64,000 bases of DNA from Brevibacillus fluminis (GTDB lineage Bacteria; Bacillota; Bacilli; Brevibacillales; Brevibacillaceae), in contig NZ_RHHQ01000027.1 in the NCBI RefSeq assembly GCF_003710825.1, positions 1 to 64,000 of the forward strand. The letters run 5' to 3'. How positions within the stretch are numbered: position 1 is the stretch's first letter; every line of letters starts with the position of its first letter. The notes beneath the pieces were generated by a model. It was not told where the DNA came from and made no database searches. It saw only the letters and a list, made by a program, of their open reading frames with translations. The position numbers and the translations under genes are program-made. This document shows positions 16,199-25,756 of the stretch, piece by piece.

Positions 16199-17338
16199 TC
16201 AATGCATCTCCATGCCCGTCCTACGAATGCGCACGTCATAGGTTGCCTGAATGTACCCCTCCGAAAACGTCTTCTTCCACATTTTCGCGTTCCACCAATT
16301 CGGCTGTGTCGCCCTCGCCAGCTTGCCCAGCCCCAATACATCGGAATGGTACTCGTTTTGAAGCTTGGCAAACAAGCGCTTCGCCCGCCTTTCGCCTTCT
16401 TTGTTCAATTCTTTTTGCAGGCGCTCGATATTTTTGGACTGACTGAAATCCACCTGGCAGCGCGATTCGATAATGTCACCCTCCAGCCTCACATGATACT
16501 GCGCACGGTACGAATTTCCTTTCGGCGTGATCGACTTTTTGACCTGAATCTCTTTCGGACGGAAGGTCGCCAGCTTTTTAGGACCCTTTTGGTTTTGTTC
16601 ACAAGAAACATCCATCTGGCCGGCGATTTTATCGTCCCGCAACTGAAGCAGCGACCAAACCTCGTCGTCTATTAATCTTCCCCTCAGCTTGTCGTCTCGA
16701 AAAACCGCAAGGCCATGCCATTTGAATTCCTTGTCTTTTGCCAACACGTAATTCATAGTCATTTCAATGCTTTGATCCGAATAATCGTTGAATACCTTCC
16801 CCAGCGTTATATCGGGAATCAAGCCGCGGCGCGCCCCGTTGCGAAGCAGGTCAATGATAAAAATCGTCGGAATTTGTTCGATCTTGGGATTGGCCAGCAG
16901 CAACTCGCGGGACGAGCCTTTGACGACCATCGGCCACATCAAGCGCCTGATCTGTGGCGACCGACGGTACGGATCGAGAATTTTGTCGATCCCTTCTCTC
17001 GCCATCTCCTCACTGATCACCAGGATACGGGCATGGCCGAAAAAAAGCTCCTGGTTTAGCCGCATCTGCAAATGGGCAGTCGCCTCTCGCAAGTCTTTCC
17101 CCGTCGCGCTCATCACCCGGATGGCCTCCTGTCCTTTGATTCCGCCTGTGCCACCCATGATTTTTTGTGCGATGGGGACCTGGATCGTGAGCATGAGCTG
17201 CCCATTGGTCTGTGAGCGTTCAATGCCAAATGCCACGACAGATGTCCGATGCTCTAGCTCCTGACTGTCCCAGCAGCCGCTGAGGAGGGTCATGGCCAGC
17301 AGCAGAACCATGCATGTAATTCTGTGCTTCTCCATCAT
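16199..17338 (-). CDS. gerC: Ger(x)C germination lipoprotein, second copy
   Basis: About 379 residues. Lipoprotein signal LLLAMTLLSGCWDSQELEHRT followed by the GerC N-domain (VVAFGIERSQ, SATGKDLREA, RLNQELFFGHARILVISEE) and C-domain (QVDFSQSKNIERLQKELNKE). It is a membrane-anchored subunit of the spore germinant receptor, outer face of the spore inner membrane. Its ATG overlaps the stop of the preceding gerC. The two GerC copies have the same length and domain plan but clearly diverged sequence, so the duplication is old. Having two gerC genes in one operon is uncommon. Confidence 0.92.
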   Translation of the reverse strand: MMEKHRITCMVLLLAMTLLSGCWDSQELEHRTSVVAFGIERSQTNGQLMLTIQVPIAQKIMGGTGGIKGQEAIRVMSATGKDLREATAHLQMRLNQELFFGHARILVISEEMAREGIDKILDPYRRSPQIRRLMWPMVVKGSSRELLLANPKIEQIPTIFIIDLLRNGARRGLIPDITLGKVFNDYSDQSIEMTMNYVLAKDKEFKWHGLAVFRDDKLRGRLIDDEVWSLLQLRDDKIAGQMDVSCEQNQKGPKKLATFRPKEIQVKKSITPKGNSYRAQYHVRLEGDIIESRCQVDFSQSKNIERLQKELNKEGERRAKRLFAKLQNEYHSDVLGLGKLARATQPNWWNAKMWKKTFSEGYIQATYDVRIRRTGMEMH

Positions 17339-18483
17339 TTGGTCCACACTTCCATTCCGGTTCGGCGTATCAAAACCTCATAGCGTACGGTTGTTTTCAA
17401 TGATGGAAATTCCTTTTTCCACTTTTCATGGCTCCAATGCCTAGAATGCGCCCGGTCCAGCGTCCCAAAACCGAATACATCCTGCTTGAACTCCTTCTGT
17501 ACCTTTGTCAGTAGCTTCACCGCACGCTCTTCCATGCTTTTTTCAAACAACTGCTGAAATTTTTTAATGTTTTCCTGTTTGGTGAAATCGATCCGGCATT
17601 GCGATTCGGTAATATCTCCTTCCAGTGCCACTTGCACCTGCACCGTTTTCTTCCCTCGACTGTTCACAATCTGTTTTTTGGTCTTGATCGATTTCGGCTG
17701 ATACGACACTTGGAGCTTGGAATTTTTTTCGCAGGGAACCGATATGATGCCCCCCCTTTTTTCATCCCGGATCTGCAAAAGAGGTACGACCTCCTGCGGT
17801 GAAAGCGCCGCAACCATCTTGCTCTCTTTGAATACCGCAAGGCCGATCCATTTGATCTCGTCCTTTGTGGCCTGCACGATGTTCATTCCGGGCTCCCGCG
17901 ACGAGTCGGAAAGATTGATGAAGAACGTCCCGAGCGTCACATCGGGGATCGTTTCTGTTTTTGAGTTGTTGGTCAACAGATCCATGAGAAACATGATGGG
18001 GATTTGCTCAAGCTTCGGATTGGAGGTAAGCACACTTAAAGCCTCGCCCTTTACAATGACCGGCCAGAGCAGGCGGCGAATCTGTGGTGTTCGCCGCAGC
18101 GCATCGATTACGGTATCAAGCCCTTCTTCCCTGGCGACTTCCTCACTGATTGCCACGACCCTCGTATGGCCTAAAAAAAGCTCCTGGTTTAGCCGCTTTT
18201 GTAAATTGCGCGTCGCTTCCGCCATCGTATAGCCCGTGGAGCTCATCACAATCACCGCTTCTTTTCCACCTCCCGATGATTTGGCCGCGCCTGCACCGGC
18301 AATTCGTTTCGAGATCGGAATCTGGATAGATAACCGTAGCCTACCTGGCAGATCTTTAGCCTTATCGATCGCCATCGCCACCACGGACGTCCGCTCATCA
18401 ATTTCTTCGCGGTCCCAGCAGCCCGCCAACAGGAGCAAAAGGCTAGCAGCCGCGAGCAAGCATGACAAACGCATCATTTTCAT
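17335..18483 (-). CDS. gerC: Ger(x)C germination lipoprotein, first copy
   Basis: 382 residues. Lipobox LLLLLAGC with CWDREEIDERT, then SSTGYTMAEATRNLQKRLNQELFLGHTRVVAISEE and QCRIDFTKQENIKKFQ. Same role as the following copy: the lipoprotein subunit of a GerA-type receptor. The start overlaps the gerB stop by 4 bases (ATGA), and GGTGATG lies upstream. Third gene of gerA-gerB-gerC-gerC. Confidence 0.92.
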   Translation of the reverse strand: MKMMRLSCLLAAASLLLLLAGCWDREEIDERTSVVAMAIDKAKDLPGRLRLSIQIPISKRIAGAGAAKSSGGGKEAVIVMSSTGYTMAEATRNLQKRLNQELFLGHTRVVAISEEVAREEGLDTVIDALRRTPQIRRLLWPVIVKGEALSVLTSNPKLEQIPIMFLMDLLTNNSKTETIPDVTLGTFFINLSDSSREPGMNIVQATKDEIKWIGLAVFKESKMVAALSPQEVVPLLQIRDEKRGGIISVPCEKNSKLQVSYQPKSIKTKKQIVNSRGKKTVQVQVALEGDITESQCRIDFTKQENIKKFQQLFEKSMEERAVKLLTKVQKEFKQDVFGFGTLDRAHSRHWSHEKWKKEFPSLKTTVRYEVLIRRTGMEVWTK

Positions 18484-19610
18484 GGCTGGCCATCACCTTG
18501 CTGGCTGACCGCCCTTTCTTGTTGCACCATGCCGAGGACCCACAGGATCACCGGGGTCAACAGATTTAAAATCATGCCGAGCAATGCGACCCACTTCAAG
18601 TACTGAAACAACTGGTGGACATTGTCCGGCCACATCGCTAAAAAGTAAAGCACTGGCAATAAGCCAATGGCGATATAACGGTGCGACCGTATGTTCATCA
18701 ATTTTTTCAACGCGTAGCATGAGGAAAAGAAGCCACTACCCACCGTCGTGAATACGGCTGCTACCCATACCCCCAGGAAAGCCGACTCCAACCGTTCCAA
18801 AATAAGCCCCGGCACCTCCGTCGTTTTTACCAGCTCAAGGGTCGGCCACATCAGCCGCTGCAGCTCTTCATAGCCGAAAGAAGCGATCCCGGCAATGACG
18901 ATAAGCACATAGGTCATCATCGGGTAGATCAAGCCCAAAATCGCGGCTCTTCTCGATTCTTTGTGCCTGAAATTGATATGTTCCAAATACAAACCAGCAT
19001 GTTCATAGCCCTGATAGGCAAATGACGAAGCCATCACTCCAATGAAAAGCCCTTTCCAGTCAAACGAAAATAGCGGCATCAAACGGATGAACTCGGCGCT
19101 TTGAAAGGCAAGGATCGCGATTACCAGCAAGGGGATGACGAGGATGGGAAGAAGCGTTTCGTGGACGCGCACCATCACCTCGATGTCGTACATCACTAAA
19201 ATGAAGCCTGCAATCAGCATGCTCCACACGATTACTTCCAATGGTGTTTTCACCAAAACGGCGGTCACGACCACCTCACCGAACGTTCGTGCCGTTCCAG
19301 CCGTTGTCAAAATCCAAAACATGATGAAAACGACCGCACTGGGCATCGCGATCACTTTCGCCAGCAAGGTGTTGGGACCGCTATGAATGCGGGTCGCATG
19401 CGGATATTTTTGCCCCACTTTCACAATGAGCCAAAGCACGGCCATCGAGAGCAGGCCTCCTACGAATACCGAAATCCACCCGGCTTGATGCGCTGATTGG
19501 GTGACCGTGCGCGGCAGCGTCAGCACCCCGACGCCGATCGTCGTGCTGGTGATCATCGACATGACTTGGGACGGAGACATGATGTATGTACCTTTGCTGG
19601 TTTGGTTCAT
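18480..19610 (-). CDS. gerB: GerB-type spore germination permease
   Basis: 376 residues, about ten membrane helices, APC-superfamily fold (spore germination Endospore permease domain). Signature start ISPSQ-type SPSQVMSMITSTTIGVGVLTLPRTVTQSAHQAGWISV and FAYQGYEHAGLYLEH in the middle. GerB subunits bind the germinant within the spore inner membrane. 25 bases after gerA and overlapping gerC, so one operon. The germinant cannot be predicted from sequence. Confidence 0.93.
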   Translation of the reverse strand: MNQTSKGTYIMSPSQVMSMITSTTIGVGVLTLPRTVTQSAHQAGWISVFVGGLLSMAVLWLIVKVGQKYPHATRIHSGPNTLLAKVIAMPSAVVFIMFWILTTAGTARTFGEVVVTAVLVKTPLEVIVWSMLIAGFILVMYDIEVMVRVHETLLPILVIPLLVIAILAFQSAEFIRLMPLFSFDWKGLFIGVMASSFAYQGYEHAGLYLEHINFRHKESRRAAILGLIYPMMTYVLIVIAGIASFGYEELQRLMWPTLELVKTTEVPGLILERLESAFLGVWVAAVFTTVGSGFFSSCYALKKLMNIRSHRYIAIGLLPVLYFLAMWPDNVHQLFQYLKWVALLGMILNLLTPVILWVLGMVQQERAVSQQGDGQP

Positions 19611-19635
19611 ACGCTCTCACCTCTTCTCCTTTCAC

Positions 19636-21255
19636 TCAAAGCTTGGGTGGAATCTTGTTTTCCGTCCCCGCCGTATTGGTCGTGCGGATCGTATCGCCCG
19701 TGCTCATGAAGCTGGGGCGCCTGTTCATCCAATAAAGCGGCACACGGATAATCGAGTCTCTCATGTCAAGGAATTTGCGCGGGGAAAAAGGAGTGATGTA
19801 CGGCACGCCAAACGATTTCAGCGAGCACAGATGGATCACAATCAAAATGACCACGAGCATGATCCCATAGAGACCAAAAATCGAGGCGATGAACATGATC
19901 GGAAATCGCAGCATACGCAATGCAATCGCGGCGCTATACGACGGAGAGGCGAACGACCCGATGGTCGTGAGCGCCACGATGATCACCATGATCGGGCTCA
20001 CGATCCCTGCCTGTACAGCCGCCTCGCCAACCACCAGCGCACCGACGATACCGATGGTGGGACCGATCGGCCCTGGCAGCCGTACGCTCGCCTCTCGTAA
20101 AATTTCCATCGTGATCTCCATCAAAAGCGCCTCGACAATCGAAGGAAAGGGCACTGTCGCGCGCCCCGCCGCCATTGCGATGACCAATTTCGACGGAATC
20201 ATCTCGGGATGAAAGGCCGTGAAGGCGATATAGAGCGACGGCAGCAGCAAGGCGATTATCATGGATGCGATGCGAATGAAACGGATGAGCGTTGCGATCA
20301 GGAAGCGCTCATAGTAATCTTCAGGGCTTTGGTAAAACTGGGTGAACACCGCCGGTGCGATCAAGACAAAAGGCGTACCGTCGACGATGATCACGACTTT
20401 CCCTTCCAAAATGTTGGAGGTTGCTTTGTCAGGCCGCTCGGTGTTTTGCAGCTGGGGAAACGGCGACCAATGGCTGTCCTCGATGAACTGCTCGATATAG
20501 CCGCTCTCCAGCGCCCCATCGATTTCAATCTCCCTGATCCTTCGTTCCACTTCCTTGACCAAATCCGGGTCAGCCACACTTTCGATATAAACCAAGGCGA
20601 CGTTCGTATTCGTGCGCCGTCCGACCGTCAAATTTTTCACCCGTAGGTCAGGATCCTGGAGCCTCCGGCGAATTTGCGCGGTGTTGACGCGAAGGGTCTC
20701 GGAAAAGCCGTCCCGCGGCCCTCGCACAACATGCTCGGACTCCGGCTCCTCGACGCCACGCTTTTCCCACCCTTTCACATTGGGGATGATCGCTTTGTCC
20801 GATCCATCCATCAAAACGATGCCATCACCCGCAAGCAAGCCTTTGATGGCTTTACTGAGATTGTCCACGGTCTCGATTTCGCCGATGGTCAAGGCGAAGC
20901 GCGCGAATTTTTCATTCAAAGTTTCCTCGGTGAACAGCTCATTTGGTTCATAGTCCCTCGTTTCAAACATCAAGCTTTTGATGATGAAGTTGTTGATGAC
21001 CTCGCTGTTCGTCAATCCATCGATATAAATAACGGCTGCTCTCACTTGCTCATGCGCCCCTACGCAAAACTCCCGCACGACAAGGTCATCGCTGGCGCCC
21101 AGAATCTCCCGGACCTTCTCGGTATTATCTTCCAGGTTTCTCGAGACGACGATATGATTCAATGGCTGCATTTTGTCTTCGATATGGTGAAAAAGCATGT
21201 CCTTCAGCTTCACCGCAACGCGGGCTTGCCGCTTTTGCAAAAATTCTTTAAGCAT
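19636..21255 (-). CDS. gerA: GerA-type germination receptor subunit
   Basis: About 539 residues from MLKEFLQKRQ; GAGG lies 9 bases upstream. N-terminal soluble domain (about 30-290) with VVREFCVGAHEQVRAAVIYIDGLTN and KVVIIVDGTPFVLIAPAVFTQFYQSPEDYYERF, then five or six membrane helices with LLPSLYIAFTAFHPEMIPSKL and the conserved PFPSIVEALLMEITMEILREASVRLPGPIGPTIGIVGALVVG-type stretch of the GerA family. First gene of the operon. With GerB and the two GerC proteins it forms the ion-channel-like germinant receptor. Confidence 0.94.
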   Translation of the reverse strand: MLKEFLQKRQARVAVKLKDMLFHHIEDKMQPLNHIVVSRNLEDNTEKVREILGASDDLVVREFCVGAHEQVRAAVIYIDGLTNSEVINNFIIKSLMFETRDYEPNELFTEETLNEKFARFALTIGEIETVDNLSKAIKGLLAGDGIVLMDGSDKAIIPNVKGWEKRGVEEPESEHVVRGPRDGFSETLRVNTAQIRRRLQDPDLRVKNLTVGRRTNTNVALVYIESVADPDLVKEVERRIREIEIDGALESGYIEQFIEDSHWSPFPQLQNTERPDKATSNILEGKVVIIVDGTPFVLIAPAVFTQFYQSPEDYYERFLIATLIRFIRIASMIIALLLPSLYIAFTAFHPEMIPSKLVIAMAAGRATVPFPSIVEALLMEITMEILREASVRLPGPIGPTIGIVGALVVGEAAVQAGIVSPIMVIIVALTTIGSFASPSYSAAIALRMLRFPIMFIASIFGLYGIMLVVILIVIHLCSLKSFGVPYITPFSPRKFLDMRDSIIRVPLYWMNRRPSFMSTGDTIRTTNTAGTENKIPPKL

Positions 21256-21357
21256 AATCACCATCCTCACAACCATGCCTATTGGTATTGTTTTCAATTA
21301 CGCTGAATAAATGCATTTTCATTCCAACCCCTCCATAAACTTCTTGCAAAGAGCATG

Positions 21358-21391
21358 AAAAAAGCCGCCCCCTTACAGAAAGGGAACGGCT
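21358..21391 (-). terminator. Terminator downstream of haem-monooxygenase remnant
   Basis: AGCCG.CCC.TT...AA.GGG..CGGCT stem with TTTTTT on the leftward side. It separates the remnant gene from gerA. Confidence 0.6.
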
Positions 21392-21398
21392 CTATCGA

Positions 21399-21568
21399 TT
21401 ATTCACTTCTCGGTTCTTTCATTGCTTTTACCACATAGTTGACATGGGAGGAGCTGATTACATATTCAGGCCTTCCATCGTTTCAATCGCCCCATTTTGG
21501 CTGAATCGGTTTACGATATGGTCAGAGTTGCCCTCTTTCACGATGATGGTTTTCGTCTCGATAAACAC
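21399..21568 (-). pseudogene. Remnant of an HmoB/IsdG-like haem monooxygenase
   Basis: From a GTG with AAGGGAGTGG upstream the frame reads MFIETKTIIVKEGNSDHIVNRFSQNGAIETMEGLNM, then stops at 21458. The start is that of antibiotic-biosynthesis-monooxygenase-fold haem-degrading proteins of Bacillus and Brevibacillus. A second frame continues as EYVISSSHVNYVVKAMKEPRSE to a stop at 21399, so an internal deletion plus frameshift is likely. A good Fur box lies upstream, as expected for a haem-iron gene. It is too short to be active. Confidence 0.6.
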
Positions 21569-21608
21569 AAAACCACTCCCTTTATACAATCTCCTTCCCA
21601 TGTTAATT

Positions 21609-21627
21609 GATAATAATAATCATCGTC
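21609..21627 (-). promoter_or_regulatory. Fur box
   Basis: GATAATAATAATCATCGTC matches the 19-bp Fur consensus GATAATGATAATCATTATC at 16 positions. It sits about 40 bases upstream of the haem-monooxygenase remnant start. Confidence 0.7.
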
Positions 21628-22003
21628 AATTTTATTCATATCGACATTCATATCGTGCTTTTCATTCACAAACAGACAAATATCGATTTTCGTAATTAAT
21701 TTGTAACACTCTTTGTGCCAAAGCGTTTTATAATGGCAAAGTGCAATGGAATTCCAAGGGCACGGTTGTCCTTGGATCTTACTGATTATGTGGATAATTT
21801 ACGTGGATTCGCCATTTTTTTGCAGCAGAACAACGCAAGTTTTCCATCAAATAGGGGCTGTCGAAATATGTAACGTAACAAGTCGGTGCTTCGTCTTTAC
21901 AGGTAGATTTTTTGGATCGTCGTGAGCGAAAAGCGAAAGGGCAGTGCAGACATGAAACACACATCACAGGTATTCGTTCAATTTAACAGAGGGGGAAATG
22001 GGC
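21628..22003. other. Intergenic region before the acetyltransferase
   Basis: No gene supported. A GTTTTATAATGG at about 21725-21736 could be a -10 for the acetyltransferase, and a CCAAGG/CCTTGG imperfect dyad lies at about 21756-21777. The function of the 220-base leader is not apparent. Confidence 0.3.
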
Positions 22004-24193
22004 ATGCCTAAACCACTCAATGGCAGCGGGCGTTACATAGCAGGTTTGGATGGACTGCGTGCCCTAGCGGTATTGGCAGTCATCGCCTACCACCTCAATT
22101 TTAGCTGGGCATCCGGAGGGCTTCTGGGTGTCGGCGTGTTTTTCGTTCTATCTGGTTATCTCATTACCGACATACTAGCTACCCAATGGAAAAAGTACGG
22201 TCAGCTTGATCTGAAGGATTTCTGGATTCGGCGTGCCAGACGGCTGTTGCCGGCCATGCTCCTGATGCTCGCCGTCGTCGTTTGTTGGACGATCGCTACC
22301 GATCGCTCCCAGCTCCCCACATTGCGCAGCGACTCGTTCGCAGCCATTTTTTACGTTAGCAACTGGTGGCTGATTTTCCACCAAGTCTCGTATTTTGAAA
22401 GCTTCGGACCGCCTTCTCCGCTTGGCCACCTCTGGTCGCTTGCAGTAGAGGAACAATTCTACTTGCTCTGGCCATTGCTATTGGCACTCGGATTCCGCTA
22501 TGTCCCACAACGCGGGAAAATGGCCCTTCTCACCCTCGGTGGTGCAGCCATTTCCGCTATTGCGATGGCACTCCTGTTTGAACCCGGAATTGACCCGAGC
22601 CGCATCTATTATGGCACGGATACCCGTTCATTCGCATTGCTGATTGGCGCAGCGCTAGCGCTCATTTGGCCCAGCGCCAAGCTTTCATCGGAAAAAACAT
22701 CGCCGAAAGCACGTTTCACGCTGGATCTAGTCGGCGGTGTCAGCCTACTCGCCGTCTTGCTCATGATCGCCTTCACGAATGAATATGACGAATTTCTCTA
22801 TAGAGGTGGAATGGTCGTTCTCAGTGTGGCGACAGCGCTCTTGGTTGCGTCCTTGGCGCATCCGGCAAGCCGCATCGGCAAATGGCTTGGCTGCAAGCCT
22901 TTGCGCTGGCTTGGCGTACGCTCTTACGGCATTTACTTATGGCACTATCCGGTCATCGTGTTTACTAGTCCGGCCGTCAACACCGACGGAGTCGATCTTA
23001 CCCGCGCCGTGCTCCAACTGGCAGCAAGCATCATCCTTGCAGCACTGTCCTGGCGCTTCCTTGAGGAGCCCATCCGCCATGGCGCGATCGAGAAGCTGTG
23101 GGCGCAGCTGCGCAACAGGGAATTTGCGCACGGCCGCGTGCGGGTCAACCTGCTGATCACGTCCACCAGCGCACTCCTGGTTTTCAGTCTGTTCGCACTC
23201 GTCGCGACCGCGAGCCCTGCTCCGCACGACAGCTTCACCGGCACCAAACACCAAGGAGGAACGGTCACAGGCGGCGGTTCGGAAGGTACAGACGCAGCCA
23301 ATGGTGCTGGCAGCAGCGGTGTGATCGCTGGCACAACTACAACAAACCCTGCCCCTGATACCGGCAAAACAGGCGCATCCTCCAAAAAAGGGTCGAACAG
23401 CCCTGACAAAGCAACGCCTCCCAAAACCGACGCTGCTTCTGGCAAAGACGCCCATTCAGCCGACAAAGGATCGACAGGTAAAAAAACGGGCACACCGAAC
23501 AATGCAACAGACAAAAAAGGAAATACAGCCAATACAGGCAGCGGCAAAAATTCGCAACCATCCGGTGGTTCAGGCGATAAAAAAGACTCGCACCCCACTA
23601 ACAATTCGGCCGACAAAACCAAACCGGGCAAAGGCGGCAGCAGCACGACCCCAAGTGATACAAATGTGGCCGTCAAACCGCAATCCGGCAAAGGCATCAC
23701 GGCGATCGGTGATTCCGTGATGGTCGACATCCAGCCATACTTGGAGAAGATCTTGCCCGGCATCGTCGTCGACGGCAAAATCGGCCGTCAGCTCTCGCAG
23801 GCACAAGAGGTCGTCAACCAGCTTAAAGCGGAAGGGAAATTGGGAAGCCGCATCATCATCGAGCTCGGCACCAATGGCGCATTCACCAAAAAGCAGCTCG
23901 AATCACTTCTGAATTCCCTGGGAGATGTACAGCAAATCGTGCTAGTGAACACCCGCGTGCCGCGCCCATGGGAAAATGTCGTGAACGAAACGTTGGCAGA
24001 AGTCGCAGCCGCATACCCCAACGCCACGCTCGTCGACTGGTATTCCGCAAGCACCGGCAAAGACTCGTTCTTCTACAACGATGGGGTTCATTTGCGACCG
24101 GACGGATCCGCTTTCTATGCGGCGTTTGTAGCGAAAGCAATTGCCCCTGCGACAACCAAAGGCGCGGAAGAACCAACACCGGTAACGCAATGA
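22004..24193 (+). CDS. OatA-like acyltransferase with extracellular SGNH domain
   Basis: About 729 residues; I prefer the second ATG (22004) because GAGGGGG is then 8 bases away. N-terminal acyltransferase-3 domain (about 10-370) with ten or so membrane helices and the signatures YIAGLDGLRALAVLAVIAYH, FFVLSGYLIT, RRARRLLPAM and LWSLAVEEQFYLLWP. Then a low-complexity Gly/Ser/Thr/Lys linker (about 410-560), then an SGNH hydrolase domain with GDSVM (Ser), GTNG (Asn) and DGVHL (Asp/His). This is the layout of OatA, which O-acetylates peptidoglycan muramic acid and gives lysozyme resistance; teichoic or other wall polymers are alternative acceptors. Monocistronic. Confidence 0.88.
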   Translation: MPKPLNGSGRYIAGLDGLRALAVLAVIAYHLNFSWASGGLLGVGVFFVLSGYLITDILATQWKKYGQLDLKDFWIRRARRLLPAMLLMLAVVVCWTIATDRSQLPTLRSDSFAAIFYVSNWWLIFHQVSYFESFGPPSPLGHLWSLAVEEQFYLLWPLLLALGFRYVPQRGKMALLTLGGAAISAIAMALLFEPGIDPSRIYYGTDTRSFALLIGAALALIWPSAKLSSEKTSPKARFTLDLVGGVSLLAVLLMIAFTNEYDEFLYRGGMVVLSVATALLVASLAHPASRIGKWLGCKPLRWLGVRSYGIYLWHYPVIVFTSPAVNTDGVDLTRAVLQLAASIILAALSWRFLEEPIRHGAIEKLWAQLRNREFAHGRVRVNLLITSTSALLVFSLFALVATASPAPHDSFTGTKHQGGTVTGGGSEGTDAANGAGSSGVIAGTTTTNPAPDTGKTGASSKKGSNSPDKATPPKTDAASGKDAHSADKGSTGKKTGTPNNATDKKGNTANTGSGKNSQPSGGSGDKKDSHPTNNSADKTKPGKGGSSTTPSDTNVAVKPQSGKGITAIGDSVMVDIQPYLEKILPGIVVDGKIGRQLSQAQEVVNQLKAEGKLGSRIIIELGTNGAFTKKQLESLLNSLGDVQQIVLVNTRVPRPWENVVNETLAEVAAAYPNATLVDWYSASTGKDSFFYNDGVHLRPDGSAFYAAFVAKAIAPATTKGAEEPTPVTQ

Positions 24194-24217
24194 ACCGCGT
24201 TTGGATGTGAACCGCAT

Positions 24218-24304
24218 ATTAGAAAACCTGGCTACGCCATGCTTTTTGGCGGAGTCGCGGTTGCACTTATACTGGATAAGAATGTTTTTAATTCTTATCT
24301 GTAC
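24218..24304 (+). repeat. 87-bp dispersed repeat, copy B
   Basis: Second copy of the repeat at 10714-10800 (83 of 87 identical). It lies between the acetyltransferase and the terminator of the leftward yqeB-like gene, the same placement as copy A: directly downstream of a terminator on the minus strand. Confidence 0.8.
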
Positions 24305-24305
24305 G

Positions 24306-24345
24306 AAAAAGCCCCACACTACAGGCAGTTCCTGTGTGCGGGGCT
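24306..24345 (-). terminator. Terminator of the yqeB-like gene
   Basis: AGCCCCACAC...GTGTGCGGGGCT stem with TTTTT on the leftward side. Confidence 0.85.
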
Positions 24346-24360
24346 ATTTTAGAAGGTATG

Positions 24361-25065
24361 TTAAACTGACTCAACCGCTCGCCAATATTGCCGCACTCCT
24401 TCATCGCGAACGATATACCCGAACCGTCCTACCTCATTGTGCAAATCTTTGGCGTCAGCCTTCTCGTTTTTCGAGAGCGCCTTTTCGCGTGCCATCAGCA
24501 AAGCGTTCACCGCTTGCGGTAAATCAGGCGTGTCTGGAACCCAGCGGCGGTATTGCGTTTTATACGGATCTCCCACATCCGACCACTGATACCCGTGCTG
24601 ATTGAACGCTTGTGCTATTACGGCAGCCGTTGACTCATGTGTTTCCCGCACCAGCTCTTGTCCGGATGTGGCAAGAAGCACCAGCTGCTTGCCATCGATG
24701 AAGGCAAGTCGAATGTCCTGCTTTGCGATCGATTGGCGCGTACCGTCTTTGTCCAGCTGCACATCGTGATCAGTGACAGTCACGCACAAACTCTCTTTAA
24801 TCGCCTCATGGGCAAACCAAATTCCCGCAACGACACCAAGCAAGCCGAAAACAATGCCTACCCAGGCGCCATGAAAGGAGGCAATCAGCTGCAATGGCCC
24901 TTGGAACGGCACCCATGGCAGTTTCAAAGCCCACTTTGCGACATGTGGAATTACATATCCGACACCGAGTCCCAAAACAGGCGAACCTACGTGCAACAAG
25001 ATACGAATTAACGCGGATAGCCCAACGATCGTCTGGCGGCTGCCCGCTCCCTGTGATGCTGACAT
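24361..25065 (-). CDS. yqeB: YqeB-family membrane protein
   Basis: About 234 residues (start MSASQGAGSRQ, GAGGTG 7 bases upstream). Two membrane helices (about 20-45 and 65-90: SFHGAWVGIVFGLLGVVAGIWFA), then a cytoplasmic region resembling a PH-like fold (LCVTVTDHDVQLDKDG, DIRLAFIDGKQLVLLATSGQEL) and a conserved C-terminus GRFGYIVRDEGVRQYWR. The pattern matches B. subtilis YqeB, a protein of unknown function. Monocistronic with its own terminator. Confidence 0.8.
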   Translation of the reverse strand: MSASQGAGSRQTIVGLSALIRILLHVGSPVLGLGVGYVIPHVAKWALKLPWVPFQGPLQLIASFHGAWVGIVFGLLGVVAGIWFAHEAIKESLCVTVTDHDVQLDKDGTRQSIAKQDIRLAFIDGKQLVLLATSGQELVRETHESTAAVIAQAFNQHGYQWSDVGDPYKTQYRRWVPDTPDLPQAVNALLMAREKALSKNEKADAKDLHNEVGRFGYIVRDEGVRQYWRAVESV

Positions 25066-25138
25066 TACAATCACCTCTACCATTTCTTTTTGCTTGTATA
25101 AAACGGAGACGCGTGGTGGTGGAAAAAGCCTTCTGCTT

Positions 25139-25723
25139 TTATCGTGGCAGGAGAACGCTTTGAACGGCGGTAACCCAGACGCTTTTGTAATTGCGCTTGA
25201 TGCCCATCAGCATGTAATTGCTGATGTTATCGATCACGAGAGCCAGCATGTGAGCCTTGGACTCGCTTCCCTCCGGCGAAATGACGCCGAGTTCGATGCC
25301 ACGCGCGACCAGGGCTGCGAACCCGTCCAAAAACTCCTCCTGCATGGAATTGATCCGCTGCTGGTACTTTTCATTCCGGCTCACATTGAGCAAAAACTCA
25401 TGGAACACCCGCAACACAACCGGCTCCTCCTCCTCCTCGTCCGGCAGCATCTGCAGCCCATTGGCGATCAAAAGCTCTGCAAAATTATCAGCCGTGTACG
25501 CGCTTAGCGTGAAATAATGCGCAAATTGGTACTCGCGGAACGTCTCTTCAAACAAAAAATCAATCAGCGCCTCTTTTGAAGGAAAGTAATAATAGATAGC
25601 TGGCTTGGTGATTCCGACTTCAGCCGCGATCATGGAGAGGCTCGTTTTCTCCATTCCATGCTCGGCAAATAGCTTAAAGGCCGCCTCCACGATGGTTTCC
25701 TGCGTTTTTCCTTTTTGGCTCAT
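25139..25723 (-). CDS. TetR-family transcriptional regulator
   Basis: 194 residues. N-terminal helix-turn-helix (ETIVEAAFKLFAEHGMEKTSLSMIAAEVGITKPAIYYYFPSKEALIDFLF) with the TetR signature; C-terminal ligand-binding helices contain a run of five Glu (LPDEEEEEP). A 24-base palindrome lies 34 bases upstream of the start and is probably its own operator. The gene downstream on the same strand is yqeB-like; upstream is an oxidoreductase on the same strand, which may be a target. Confidence 0.9.
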   Translation of the reverse strand: MSQKGKTQETIVEAAFKLFAEHGMEKTSLSMIAAEVGITKPAIYYYFPSKEALIDFLFEETFREYQFAHYFTLSAYTADNFAELLIANGLQMLPDEEEEEPVVLRVFHEFLLNVSRNEKYQQRINSMQEEFLDGFAALVARGIELGVISPEGSESKAHMLALVIDNISNYMLMGIKRNYKSVWVTAVQSVLLPR

Positions 25724-25756
25724 GACTGCTCCCTTTGGTGAATTGGCTTTATTTGT

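Noticed and set aside
22945..23778. Long minus-strand frames inside the acetyltransferase gene
   Set aside because: Mirror the low-complexity linker; composition only, no family signature.
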